NCBI RefSeq assembly: GCF_963674565.1
Contig: NZ_OY771430.1
Location: 124,001 to 188,000 of the forward strand
DNA length: 64,000 nt
Reading direction: 5' to 3'
From: an uncultured Carboxylicivirga sp.
Lineage (GTDB): Bacteria; Bacteroidota; Bacteroidia; Bacteroidales; Marinilabiliaceae
Positions 32,628-42,534 of this stretch are shown in pieces. The notes below the pieces were generated by a model. It had not been told where the DNA came from. It saw only the letters and a program-made list of their open reading frames with translations, and did not search any database. The translations under genes and the position numbers were made by a program. The stretch's first letter is position 1. Each line of letters starts with the position of its first letter.

Positions 32628-33278
32628 ATGCCTCAGGAATTACAGTTACTATTGATAACAGCTGCTTCCATTGGTTTTTTTCATACACTAATGGGGCCCG
32701 ATCATTATTTGCCATTTATCATGATTGGTAAGGCACGTGATTGGTCGTTGCGGAAAGTTATTGGATTAACACTTTTATGTGGGATGGGCCACATTTTAAG
32801 TTCTGTTATTCTGGGATTTGTAGGAATTGCTTTGCAGGTGCAGGTATCAAAGCTTGAGTTTATTGAATCTTTCAGGGGTAACCTGGCTGCCTGGGCTTTT
32901 ATTGCCTTCGGTTTGTTGTATACCATTTGGGGTATCAGGCATTGGATGAAAAAGAAACACCATGGTCATAGTCATGGAAAAATAGAGGATTCACGTAACA
33001 TTACACCCTGGGTGTTATTTATTATTTTTGCGTTAGGGCCATGTGAACCACTTATTCCGGTTTTAATGTATCCTGCCGTATCGCAAAGTACTTCTGCATT
33101 AATTCTGGTTACTTCTGTTTTTGGAGTAACAACATTAATTACAATGGTTGCCATGGTGGTAACCTCAACCTATGGATTGAGTTTTATAAATATAAAAAAA
33201 TACGAGCATCTAAGTCATTCAGTAGCTGGAATGGTAATTTTTCTTTCGGGGTTGGCAATGCAATTCTTAGGATTGTAA
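32628..33278 (+). CDS. UreH/NiCoT-like membrane transporter
   Basis: A 216-residue membrane protein with six hydrophobic segments. The first helix carries HTLMGPDHYLPF (His19, Asp25, His26), similar to the nickel/cobalt permease signature HX4DH but one residue longer. GMGHILSSV and FALGPCEPLIPVL follow, and the cytoplasmic loop is His-rich (KKKHHGHSHGK). These are features of the UreH/HupE-NiCoT and TauE/SafE superfamily, so divalent-metal transport is the best guess. It has its own promoter region with an 8-bp palindrome. Confidence 0.75.
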   Translation: MPQELQLLLITAASIGFFHTLMGPDHYLPFIMIGKARDWSLRKVIGLTLLCGMGHILSSVILGFVGIALQVQVSKLEFIESFRGNLAAWAFIAFGLLYTIWGIRHWMKKKHHGHSHGKIEDSRNITPWVLFIIFALGPCEPLIPVLMYPAVSQSTSALILVTSVFGVTTLITMVAMVVTSTYGLSFINIKKYEHLSHSVAGMVIFLSGLAMQFLGL

Positions 33279-33412
33279 TGTGCAGATTATAATCATTGAA
33301 AAATAGTATTTTATCTATTGTTTCATAGGTTTCATAAAACAGTGAAACCTTTTGCTATTTTATCCGTTTTGCTTGTATTATTGGGGATAAACATTAAGTA
33401 TCGTGATCTAAT

Positions 33413-36400
33413 ATGAGAAGGAGCCTACTACTTGCAACCTTATTGGTTGTTAGTTTACTATGTATTACTACGCAAATATTTTCACAGTCAAATGATGATG
33501 AGTATTTATTTATCAGTTATGGTGAAGAAAATGGGGTGAATGATCCTGATATACTCGCTTTTGAACAGGATTCTACAGGATATTTCTGGATAGCAACTAA
33601 TAACGGTTTATATCGTTATGATGGTCAGTATTTCGATCTTTTTACTCATCTCTCATACGATACGCTTTCATTACCTGATAATAAAGTTACTGCAATTGAT
33701 TATGATACTATTGATAATACTTTATGGGTTGGAACTTTCTTTGGTGAAATAAGTTGTTTGGATCTGAAAACATATAAGTTTGATAATAAACCACCAGTCC
33801 GAACAATGAATAACTTGAATGGAAATGGACTGATAACTTCGATTACCCGTCACAATAAAGACTGGATGATTTTTGGTGCACAGGGATCGGGACTTACTTT
33901 TTATGACATCAAAAATAATACATACGTTAGACCTGATTCTTTCGTTAAAAAATATAATAATATTGTACAATTATTAACCCTGAATGATACTACTTATATC
34001 GCTACAGATAAAGGTTTATGTTATGCAATTAAAATAAACGATAATGGTTTTAAAGTAAATGAGGTTGAAGAATTAGCTGGAATTATGCCCATTACTTCAA
34101 TTCGTTCAAAAAGTAATAAAACTATAACCTTAACTGATCAACACTCGCTATATCAATTTTCGCTGGAAGACAAATCAGTTCGGAAAATTTATCAAAATTC
34201 CTCGTTACAAAAATTTACAACCCACTATGCCGATCGTGATGGAAACTTCTGGATTGGAACCAATGGAGGAGGTGTTTTACAAGTGTCGGAGAATGGAAAA
34301 TTAATCAATCATTACCGTTCGGAAGATGAGAAGGAGAAACATTTAAAAAGTGATTGGATTAATGATATTTTTATAAGTAACCATGAACCGATTGTTTGGA
34401 TTGGTAGTAAAGGAAGTTTAGGTTATTTTAATAGTGAACATTATAAGTTTGATCATAAGTATATTAATTCAAAGTATCAAAGTGGAGGTGATCGGATTTA
34501 CTTATTATTTAAAGACAGTAAAGGACGTTATTGGTATAATTCATTAACCAATACATACGTAAGTGACATTAATGGAGAAAACTATAAGCCGCTTACCTAT
34601 GGTATTGATAAGAAAGAATTTAAAGATAGAATATTTGAGATTTTTGAAGAGGATGGTGGAACATTATGGATGGCTTCTGAAATTGGTCTTTTAAAAGTTG
34701 ATAACCATAAAGACAATGCTGATTTAATTCAATTTCATGATGATAATATAAAAAATGCTTCGTTTAACAATCTTACATCCGTAAAAGAAGTTAATGATTC
34801 AATTCTGTGGTTATCATCTTATAGAGGATTAGTTAAGTATAATAAGGTAAACGGTTCATATCAGATATATCCTTATTCATTGATTGAGAATGAGGTTGAT
34901 TCATTAAGTACTAATAAATTCTGCCTGATTAATGATAGTGTTATTTTGTTGGGTACCGATGAAAGTGAATTGATAAAATTTAATTTAATAACAGAAAACT
35001 ACAAGCGGATTTCTACCCAGCGTAAATTTGGTTCGTTAATTAAGAGTAACTACATTCTTGATGTGGTGAAAGACTCATTGGATCAAGTGTGGTTAGCTAC
35101 CTATGGTTCAGGTTTACTCCAATATTTTCCTGATAATGATTCGGTAGCTCCTGCTTCATTTAACACAAATCTAAACTCCGATGTATATGGTATTTTGCAG
35201 GGAGAGGATGGATTTCTTTGGATGTCAACAAGTACCAAGTTGATTAAATTTAATCCTGAAAATAAAAGTGTAACTTCCTATGGACCAACAGATGGGGTTC
35301 AGGTAAAAGAATTTAATGAATGCGCCTATTCTAAAGCCAAGGATGGTACAATGATGTTTGGAGGTATTGGAGGATTTGTTGAGTTTAATCCATCCAAATT
35401 AAGATATAACCTGAATAAACCAAAAGTTGCTATCAGTTCGTACAAACTTTCTTCAAAAGCATATAATGATGAAGGTCCGGGTGAGATTAGTGTTGAATAT
35501 AATGTTCCGGATACAATTAAGATCTCAACGGATGAGAAAAAAATAAGCTTTTTTGCAACTGTTTTTAATTACACTCAAAGTTCTAAAAACCTTGCAGCAT
35601 GGAAGCTGGAAGGATATGATGCAAGTTGGGATACACTGGCAGCTTTTGCAGATAAAAGTTATGGAAGATTACCTGAGGGTACTTACAAGCTCCTGCTTAA
35701 AGGAAGTAATAATGATGAAGTGTGGAGTGAGGATATTGATTCGGTAGTGTTGGTTGTTAAACCAACCTTTTATAAAAGTCGTGCCTTTAAAATATTATTA
35801 ATTATACTAGGCTTCTTTGCGTTATATCTTATTTACTATTTAAGGGGTAGAATACACAAGCAACGTGAAAAACGTCTGCAATATCTGGTAGAACAAAGTA
35901 CCAGCAAGTTGAAGAAGACAAATGATGAGCTTGAGCATAGCAGAGAAGAGATGTTGGTGCAGAAGGCCGAATTGGAAAGACACCGTAATTATCTTGAAGA
36001 ATTGGTGTTGGAACGAACTGCTGATCTGGAACTTGCCAGAGAGAAAGCTGAAGAATCGGATCGATTGAAAACTGCGTTTCTGGCCAATTTGTCACACGAG
36101 ATCAGAACACCAATGAATTCGATTATTGGATTTTCCAGTTTGTTATCAACCGATATGCACAGTGAAAAGGACAGAAACGAGTTTATTAAGCTGATACAAC
36201 AGAGTAGTGAAAGTTTATTGGTTTTAATTGACGATATCATTGATATTTCACGAATAGAATCAGGACAGTTACATTTGGTTAAGAAGCAATTTAAGATTGT
36301 TGAATTGTGTGATATGGTTTATAAATCAATTGCGTTAAATGGTGCGTTTTCTGCAAATACTGAATTAAAAATTGATATGAGTGGTATTGCTGAAGATGCT

Positions 36401-36805
36401 GAACTTTTCTCTGATTGGGAACGATTAAAGCAGGTGCTTTTTAATTTGATAAATAATGCACTTAAATTCACCTCCAGTGGTCATGTTAAATTATGCGTTT
36501 GTGAAAAGACCAGGGCTGATGTAGCCAAATACCCTGAAATGTTCGATGATTTCTCTTATCCTGAAAGTTTCTTTTTATTCAGAGTTGAGGATACAGGTAT
36601 AGGTATTAAGGAAGAAGACTATAATACCATTTTTACACCATTTGTTAAGATTGAAGACCGCAAAATTAATTACTCAGGAATGGGCTTGGGATTGAGTATT
36701 GTAAAACAAATAATTCATGTACTTGGAGGTGAGATATGGTTGCGGTCTGAGTTGGGAAAGGGAAGTACTTTTTATTTCTACCTGCCGAATCAAAAATTAA
36801 AGTAA
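33413..36805 (+). CDS. Sensor histidine kinase with beta-propeller ligand domain
   Basis: A 1,130-residue membrane sensor kinase. Signal peptide (1-25); periplasmic two-propeller region of Reg_prop repeats (GYFWIATNNGLYRYDG, GNFWIGTNGGGVLQV, GTLWMASEIGLLKVD, GFLWMSTSTKLIKF); Y_Y_Y domain (about 690-780); one membrane helix (about 790-812); coiled coil (about 815-885); HisKA with SHEIRTPMN (His895); HATPase with LINNALKF, DTGIGI and GMGLGLSIV. The periplasmic part is like that of hybrid two-component regulators of glycan use, but no receiver or AraC domain follows, so the response regulator must be elsewhere. Monocistronic, with unrelated neighbours. Confidence 0.93.
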   Translation: MRRSLLLATLLVVSLLCITTQIFSQSNDDEYLFISYGEENGVNDPDILAFEQDSTGYFWIATNNGLYRYDGQYFDLFTHLSYDTLSLPDNKVTAIDYDTIDNTLWVGTFFGEISCLDLKTYKFDNKPPVRTMNNLNGNGLITSITRHNKDWMIFGAQGSGLTFYDIKNNTYVRPDSFVKKYNNIVQLLTLNDTTYIATDKGLCYAIKINDNGFKVNEVEELAGIMPITSIRSKSNKTITLTDQHSLYQFSLEDKSVRKIYQNSSLQKFTTHYADRDGNFWIGTNGGGVLQVSENGKLINHYRSEDEKEKHLKSDWINDIFISNHEPIVWIGSKGSLGYFNSEHYKFDHKYINSKYQSGGDRIYLLFKDSKGRYWYNSLTNTYVSDINGENYKPLTYGIDKKEFKDRIFEIFEEDGGTLWMASEIGLLKVDNHKDNADLIQFHDDNIKNASFNNLTSVKEVNDSILWLSSYRGLVKYNKVNGSYQIYPYSLIENEVDSLSTNKFCLINDSVILLGTDESELIKFNLITENYKRISTQRKFGSLIKSNYILDVVKDSLDQVWLATYGSGLLQYFPDNDSVAPASFNTNLNSDVYGILQGEDGFLWMSTSTKLIKFNPENKSVTSYGPTDGVQVKEFNECAYSKAKDGTMMFGGIGGFVEFNPSKLRYNLNKPKVAISSYKLSSKAYNDEGPGEISVEYNVPDTIKISTDEKKISFFATVFNYTQSSKNLAAWKLEGYDASWDTLAAFADKSYGRLPEGTYKLLLKGSNNDEVWSEDIDSVVLVVKPTFYKSRAFKILLIILGFFALYLIYYLRGRIHKQREKRLQYLVEQSTSKLKKTNDELEHSREEMLVQKAELERHRNYLEELVLERTADLELAREKAEESDRLKTAFLANLSHEIRTPMNSIIGFSSLLSTDMHSEKDRNEFIKLIQQSSESLLVLIDDIIDISRIESGQLHLVKKQFKIVELCDMVYKSIALNGAFSANTELKIDMSGIAEDAELFSDWERLKQVLFNLINNALKFTSSGHVKLCVCEKTRADVAKYPEMFDDFSYPESFFLFRVEDTGIGIKEEDYNTIFTPFVKIEDRKINYSGMGLGLSIVKQIIHVLGGEIWLRSELGKGSTFYFYLPNQKLK

Positions 36806-36955
36806 TTGGTGTATTAAATTTGGCATTGCTGTGCTTTTTCATTGATTCAGAAATAGTTTAGTGGATTTTTTTGTCAAAAATACTTTGATTATTCCTGTAT
36901 TTAAAATGAAAGTATTATTCGTAATGTAAAATTAAGCTTTTTCTTTCTTTCTGAC

Positions 36956-36963
36956 TACCTTTG
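36956..36963 (+). promoter_or_regulatory. -7 element of the pseudouridine synthase promoter
   Basis: TACCTTTG, an exact TAnnTTTG match, ends 4 nt before the ATG at 36968. Transcription would start at or near the A of the start codon, predicting a leaderless mRNA. Confidence 0.5.
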
Positions 36964-36967
36964 TTGA

Positions 36968-37672
36968 ATGAGCGAAATAGCAGTTATCTATCAGGATGAA
37001 GACCTGATTGTTGTTGATAAACCGGTTGACCTTCCGGTTCATAAGAATGATTTTATGCCAGCCGATGCTGCCTATCTTACTAAAGAGGTAGGATTACTAA
37101 CCGGAAAATCTGTTTATCCCGTGCATAGACTTGATTCGAAAACATCAGGAATCATTGTACTGGCATTTTCCAGGGAAGCAGCAGCATTATTGTCTCAGCA
37201 ATTTGAACAACGTAAGGTAAAGAAAAGCTATGTAGTAGTTTGTAAAGGTATACCCGGTGAAGGCACTTTTGATAAACCTGTGTTAATTAAGAAAAAGAAA
37301 AAGCGAGTTAGCGCTTCAACTTATTATAAAACCTTGAAAAGTGTATCAACAAAAATAGGCTACAAAAATTTTACAGATGTTGATTTAAGCCTTGTAATGG
37401 TTTCTCCCGAAACAGGTCGTTGGCATCAGATTCGGCAACATTTTGCTTTTGAACGCTTCGATTTGTTGGGTGACACACAACACGGTGATTGGACTTTGAA
37501 TAAAATAATGACTGCCGAAACAGGTGTTAAGCGGCTTCTGTTACATGCACATACATTATCATTTATTCATCCTTCCAGCGGAGAGAAAATGAATTTAAAA
37601 GCTCCAATTCCTGGTGAGTTTGAGCAGGTATTGGAGCAGTTAAAAGATTTTGAGTTACATTATTCCGATTGA
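36968..37672 (+). CDS. RluA-family pseudouridine synthase (TruC-like)
   Basis: A 234-residue enzyme that isomerises uridine to pseudouridine in RNA. The catalytic motif HRLDSKTSG has Asp56. IYQDEDLIVVDKPVDLPVH is the standard opening, VSPETGRWHQIRQHFA the conserved C-terminal block, and RLLLHAHTLSFIHP closes the domain. There is no S4 domain, and the length and pattern fit TruC (tRNA U65), though another RluA-type target is possible. The 3' end overlaps the convergent yitT-like gene by 13 bp. Confidence 0.9.
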   Translation: MSEIAVIYQDEDLIVVDKPVDLPVHKNDFMPADAAYLTKEVGLLTGKSVYPVHRLDSKTSGIIVLAFSREAAALLSQQFEQRKVKKSYVVVCKGIPGEGTFDKPVLIKKKKKRVSASTYYKTLKSVSTKIGYKNFTDVDLSLVMVSPETGRWHQIRQHFAFERFDLLGDTQHGDWTLNKIMTAETGVKRLLLHAHTLSFIHPSSGEKMNLKAPIPGEFEQVLEQLKDFELHYSD

Positions 37673-38571
37673 TCGGTTGTAGTTGGTTTCTTGCGCTTCC
37701 CACCACTGATGGGAGGTTTATAGGAATCAAACCCTTTACCATATACCGCCATTACGTTGGCAACCGTAACAAAAGCTTCCGGATCCACTTCTTTGATGGT
37801 TTGGAATATCAGGTGGGATTCTGACTTTCGAACAACCATTACAATAAAATCGCGGTCTCTTTTACTGTAATACCCATGCCCTTTCACAAAGCTTAATCCA
37901 CGATTAATCTGTGTTGCAATGCCATGTGCCACTTCGTCTGGTTTAGACGAAATTATGGTGATTTGAACCGATTGACGAGCACCTGTTAACACCCAATCGG
38001 CAACATACGACATCAATCCAATTACAACAAAACCATATACCATTGTTTCGAGCGATTGGAAAATAATATAGGATGAACTAATTACGATCAGATCGCAGCT
38101 AATCATTACTCTACCCGGACTAACATTTCGTTTTCGGTTGATTAGCAAGGCTATAATTTCGGTGCCTCCTGTGCTACCTCCCTGAATAAACAAAATTCCA
38201 ATACTAAATCCGATTAAACCTCCGCCAATAATGGCAGCCATAAATTTTTCCTTCACAATGGGTTCAGTAATAATGTACTGAAAAATAGTCAGGAATACCG
38301 AAAGCATAATCAGGGAATAAATGGTTTTAAAACCAAAACCCTTGCCCAATACTCTCATGGCAATGATAATCAATACCGAATTTAAAATCAGGTTGGTTGG
38401 ACCCACCGGCAAATCGGTAAGGAAATAAATTAACGAGGAAAGTCCCATGATTCCTCCACCCACAATATTAGATGGAATGATAAACCCCGTCCATCCTATA
38501 GCACTGACTAACAGTCCCGCTGTAATAATGAGATAACTTTTAAGTTCGCTGATTAAAGTTGCTCTGTTCAT
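37660..38571 (-). CDS. YitT family membrane protein
   Basis: A 303-residue protein with five to six membrane helices, starting MNRATLISELKSYLIITAGL and with the signatures GFIIPSNIVGGGIMGLSSLIY, FIQGGSTGGTEIIALL and a C-terminal cytoplasmic DUF2179 domain (ITIISSKPDEVAHGIATQINRG through AVYGKGFDSYKPP). The transport function is unproven for the family. The ATG at 38571 fits the family; the open frame extends upstream into a terminator hairpin. The 3' end overlaps the pseudouridine synthase gene tail to tail by 13 bp. Confidence 0.9.
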   Translation of the reverse strand: MNRATLISELKSYLIITAGLLVSAIGWTGFIIPSNIVGGGIMGLSSLIYFLTDLPVGPTNLILNSVLIIIAMRVLGKGFGFKTIYSLIMLSVFLTIFQYIITEPIVKEKFMAAIIGGGLIGFSIGILFIQGGSTGGTEIIALLINRKRNVSPGRVMISCDLIVISSSYIIFQSLETMVYGFVVIGLMSYVADWVLTGARQSVQITIISSKPDEVAHGIATQINRGLSFVKGHGYYSKRDRDFIVMVVRKSESHLIFQTIKEVDPEAFVTVANVMAVYGKGFDSYKPPISGGKRKKPTTTDQSE

Positions 38572-38597
38572 TGTTGTTGTTACTAATATATAAGCCC

Positions 38598-38630
38598 AAA
38601 AAAAGGTGTCTGAAAATAAAACAGACACCT
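38598..38630 (-). terminator. Terminator after the acyltransferase-fold gene
   Basis: Nine-bp perfect stem AGGTGTCTG/CAGACACCT (38604-38612 with 38622-38630), then T7 on the minus strand. It lies 24 nt past the stop of the 38654 gene and upstream of the yitT start, separating the two transcripts. Confidence 0.9.
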
Positions 38631-38653
38631 CAAAAGTTACTATTTAATGTTTT

Positions 38654-39778
38654 TTATTTCAACGACTTTTTAAAACAACGCTTACGTTTATGTTGAATGT
38701 GATCGAACGATTTCCACATTTGAATGGCTACATGATTGTTTTCTAACATTCCGGTCGTTTCAACATATTTAATACCATCTTCTTCTGCCGTTTTCCAAAG
38801 ATCGTTCATTAACAATGCCGCCACACCCATTTTTTGTAACTCGGGCTTAACTCCTGTAAGCATTAAGTCCATTTCTGTTGGATTTTTTAATGCTTTCATG
38901 ATGTAGTACCAACCAAATGGAAATAATTTTCCTTTGGCTTTTTGCATTGCCTTTGATAATGAAGGAAGAGCGATAAGAAAGCCAGCCATTTCATCTTCTT
39001 TATCCAGAATGATTTTTACATATCGGGGATTTAATATTGGAAAATACTTTTTCATGTAAAAATTAATCACTTTAGGAGGAAGCTGAAAAGTTCCGAATAA
39101 CTCAGCAAAGGCCTTATTAAAAAGTTCGAAAACTTTTGCTTTATATGGTTCAAGTTCTTTGGATGATTTGAAATTCTGAGGTTTCAATCCGTAACGTTTG
39201 ATTAACATTTCGGCTACCTTGAATGATTTTTCAGGTAATGCATCGGGGAATGTGATTCGGAATTCCAACCAATCAATTTCTTTTTCATAACCCAAAGCTT
39301 CAAAATGCTCCTGAAAGTAATCCATGTGATAATCTGAAGCTACAGAAGGTAACCAATCGTGTCCTTCAATCAAGCACCCCTGATGATCAAGATTAGAGAA
39401 TCCAAGAGGACCTTGTAATTCAACCATGCCTTCAGATTGTAACCAATTTTCAACGGTCGCCATCAGTTTGGCTGATACTTCTTTGTTATCAATAAATTCA
39501 GGACGGGTAAAACGACCAATATTTTCACCTTTCTTTTCAATCCAAAGTGAATTAATGATACCACCAACTCGTCCAACACACTTATTCTCAATATAGGCAA
39601 CCCAAAGTTTTACTTTGCAAAATTCGAAAGCAGGATTTTTTTCAGGTACCAAAGCATTGCGCTCTTCGTCAATCATGGGAGGTACCCAATATTTATTAGT
39701 TTTGTATAGTTGATAAGGAAACTTAACAAAGTCGTTAAGAGTTTGATTATTTGTTACTTCTTTAATAATAATTTCCAT
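38654..39778 (-). CDS. GNAT-superfamily acyltransferase-fold protein
   Basis: A 374-residue soluble protein of a family common in Bacteroidota and often left unnamed. The N-terminal part (FPYQLYKTNKYWVPPM, VKLWVAYIENKCVGRVGGII) and the C-terminal part (EMAGFLIALPSLSKA, VKPELQKMGVAALLMNDLWK, MLENNHVAIQMWKSFDHI) each look like a GNAT half, the second with the Q-x-x-G-x-A acetyl-CoA loop pattern. The substrate is unknown. Some databases call related proteins GTP cyclohydrolase, without support here. Monocistronic. Confidence 0.65.
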   Translation of the reverse strand: MEIIIKEVTNNQTLNDFVKFPYQLYKTNKYWVPPMIDEERNALVPEKNPAFEFCKVKLWVAYIENKCVGRVGGIINSLWIEKKGENIGRFTRPEFIDNKEVSAKLMATVENWLQSEGMVELQGPLGFSNLDHQGCLIEGHDWLPSVASDYHMDYFQEHFEALGYEKEIDWLEFRITFPDALPEKSFKVAEMLIKRYGLKPQNFKSSKELEPYKAKVFELFNKAFAELFGTFQLPPKVINFYMKKYFPILNPRYVKIILDKEDEMAGFLIALPSLSKAMQKAKGKLFPFGWYYIMKALKNPTEMDLMLTGVKPELQKMGVAALLMNDLWKTAEEDGIKYVETTGMLENNHVAIQMWKSFDHIQHKRKRCFKKSLK

Positions 39779-39874
39779 CAGATTACCTCTTTTTTGATTT
39801 TGCGAAGATAATATTAAATTAAATTAATTTCAGAAAAATTTCATTAATTAATAAAGAGCTTCAATATTAGTGAA

Positions 39875-42463
39875 TTAGGGTATGTTTGTATCGCTGTTTG
39901 TGTTTATTTGCTTACTAATTGAAATGCTTCGCTTGGCCAGATCAATATTCTGTAAGATTTTATTTTTTAGGTGATGAGGATATTTAGGATGATCTTCCAA
40001 AAACTTATTTACAATAGATACTGCTTCCTCGGATGAATATCTGCCAATACTGTTATTTAGCCATCCAATCGGGAAAAAGATATCACCTGTAGTTTGAATT
40101 TCTTCCAGCATGTTAAGTGTTTGGAGTAAATAATTAATTGAATGTTTTTGACGTAATGGATGGTGCAGGTATGAGAGAGACAACTCAACCCATTTTTCTT
40201 TTGCCCGATTTTTTGTGTCAGCCAGCGATGCCCAGAATAGATCACGTTCTTTTGTGCTATTGGATAATGCAGGAAGCGTAAAAATCATCATCTGTTTCAA
40301 ATCGTCATTTGTTAGCTGATTAATTACAGTATTGTAGTTTACTTCCCAGCTATCGTATTGCTTGATTGCCAGCTGAGCCACCAGATCTATGCGATCTCTA
40401 TCACTAAGTGCTGTTCCAAAAAAGTTATTGTTCCGATCACAAAGGGAAGCCATCATTTGGTATGAATCGTTATCAAGTCCAAGATCTATCCAAAGTCGGA
40501 ATAATATTTTTTTAACAGTAGATTCTTCAGAAGACTCTGCCTTAGAAAGCAGAACTTTAGTTATGGATTGACTTGTTTTAGACCAATTATCTTGAGGAAT
40601 ATTTTTCCAGAACACTACTTTCAGTTGACTCCCATATAAATTAATTAATAGCGGATCTTTTTCTTTATTGATGCTATTTAAAAGAAATTGTATGTAATCG
40701 TCAGGTTTGATATTCGCATCCCAAAAGTTTTCGAATAGGTTAATTGTAGACCTTCCTTTTAATAATGGATCGTTGAGGTCGGATGTATGGCGCATCCAAT
40801 AGCTGATCTGTTGACCATTCATCCTGAACAATCCATACCCCATAGCATCACTAAAGAATAAGGTGTTAGGCAATGCTATTTTTTTATCTGTAGAAACGGT
40901 AGCATCAAAATACTCAATAAACGATTTTGTTGTATCGGTTAAAATGGTCACCTCCTGTGGCCAATAGGTTCCTTGAGAAGTCATCTCAGGATGTTCCGGA
41001 AACTGACTGAGCGTCCATGAATCATTATTATCATCCGGTGGATGCATTGTAATTACTGGGCGACCGGGTTCGTTCACCCAATTATTACTCCAGACAGTTA
41101 AATCATTCTCAGTTAGCTTATCAATACATGCAATCAAATCATTCCAGGTAGCGTTGGAGTAAGCATAATCTTTAATGTACTCCTGAATACCTGATTGTAA
41201 TTTATCCTGACCAACCATATTTTCGAGTTGAGCCATTACAATAGGTGATTTGTGATAGATGATTGCACCGTATAATGAACCTGCATTTTTTAGATTGTGG
41301 AGTTTCTGATTGACAGGATTTGCACCTTCTGTGCGATCAACTGAGTATGCCGATGGAAAATGTGCTAATAAAAACTGCAAATCGTAATTGATATCCTGAA
41401 ACCATGGTTGTGTTATTTTATCTGCCATGAAATTGGCGAATACTTCTTTCAGCCATACTTCTTCAAACCATGCCATAGTAACTAAATCGCCAAACCACAT
41501 GTGAGCTGTTTCATGAGCAATTAAGTTGGCACGACGGATTTCTTCATTTTGAGTTGGATTTTCATCCAGAAAGATTAATTCAGAACGGTAATAGGTTGCT
41601 CCCGGATGTTCCATTCCTCCAAACTGGAAAGAAGGTATAGCAACCAGGTTGTAATTATCGTATGGATAGGCATAGTTCGTATAATCCTGAAGCCAGTCAA
41701 GTGATTTTGTTGTTTGAGAAAAAATGGTTTTTAGATTTCGCTTTAATTTTATGGTATCATCAACCATATGATAAAGTCCAACCTGTTTTCCATTCCATTC
41801 AATGGTTTCTTGGTTAAAAGCTCCGGCAGCAAAGGCCCATAAATAAGTGCTGATAGGCTTTGATCTGGCAAATTCAACAGTTTTTCTCCCATTCTCCAGG
41901 TCTTGCGTCATAACAGGAAGTCCGTTGGCAATCGCTTCCCATTCTTGTGGGATAGTCATTATCGCACAGAATTCTCCTTTTATATCGGGTTGGTCAAAAC
42001 ATGGGATTGCAGTTCGGGCACGGTCGGGAACAAAAAGTGAATAGAAATATTTGTCGTTTCGGTTTAGTGGGCCATCACCCATTATAAAGTCAATATGAAC
42101 TTTGTTATTGTGATCCAGCGAACTTTTAGGAAGTTTTATATGCTCATTAACAATACGGGCTTCTATTGTGTCGCTATTAATAATTACTTGTTTCAGTTGA
42201 ATACTGTCTGCTTTAAAATCCAAAAAAAGATCATCAGAAGTATTAGTGAGCGAAAAAGTAAGATCGGCCTGTGCTTCTATCTTTTCAGATGCATTGTTGG
42301 GAACTGACATTGATAAAGCATAATCGAGATTACTTATACGGGCAGCTCTATCTTTAGCTAAAGGTAAACTTACTCCATCTTCCGGCCATTTTTCGGGGAT
42401 GAATTGGCAGGAGTAAATAAATATGATAGAAACGATTAGAGTTAAAAGGGGTTGTAACTTCAT
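39875..42463 (-). CDS. M1 family aminopeptidase lipoprotein
   Basis: An 862-residue zinc aminopeptidase of the M1 (aminopeptidase N) family. The signal ends in a lipobox (LIVSIIFIYSC, Cys19), so it is exported and lipid-anchored. The substrate-binding motif is GGMEHPGA (282-289, a variant of GAMEN), the zinc site HETAH at 317-321 with the third ligand Glu340 (HExxH-x18-E), followed by a long helical C-terminal domain. It probably trims peptides in the periplasm or at the outer membrane. It stands alone between the acyltransferase-fold gene and tcdA. Confidence 0.95.
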   Translation of the reverse strand: MKLQPLLTLIVSIIFIYSCQFIPEKWPEDGVSLPLAKDRAARISNLDYALSMSVPNNASEKIEAQADLTFSLTNTSDDLFLDFKADSIQLKQVIINSDTIEARIVNEHIKLPKSSLDHNNKVHIDFIMGDGPLNRNDKYFYSLFVPDRARTAIPCFDQPDIKGEFCAIMTIPQEWEAIANGLPVMTQDLENGRKTVEFARSKPISTYLWAFAAGAFNQETIEWNGKQVGLYHMVDDTIKLKRNLKTIFSQTTKSLDWLQDYTNYAYPYDNYNLVAIPSFQFGGMEHPGATYYRSELIFLDENPTQNEEIRRANLIAHETAHMWFGDLVTMAWFEEVWLKEVFANFMADKITQPWFQDINYDLQFLLAHFPSAYSVDRTEGANPVNQKLHNLKNAGSLYGAIIYHKSPIVMAQLENMVGQDKLQSGIQEYIKDYAYSNATWNDLIACIDKLTENDLTVWSNNWVNEPGRPVITMHPPDDNNDSWTLSQFPEHPEMTSQGTYWPQEVTILTDTTKSFIEYFDATVSTDKKIALPNTLFFSDAMGYGLFRMNGQQISYWMRHTSDLNDPLLKGRSTINLFENFWDANIKPDDYIQFLLNSINKEKDPLLINLYGSQLKVVFWKNIPQDNWSKTSQSITKVLLSKAESSEESTVKKILFRLWIDLGLDNDSYQMMASLCDRNNNFFGTALSDRDRIDLVAQLAIKQYDSWEVNYNTVINQLTNDDLKQMMIFTLPALSNSTKERDLFWASLADTKNRAKEKWVELSLSYLHHPLRQKHSINYLLQTLNMLEEIQTTGDIFFPIGWLNNSIGRYSSEEAVSIVNKFLEDHPKYPHHLKNKILQNIDLAKRSISISKQINTNSDTNIP

Positions 42464-42534
42464 TTTTACTGTTTTTTGTAAACTGTAAAGATAAGTTTTT
42501 GCTCTAAAAATGGAAGTATGTCAATAAAGTGGTT

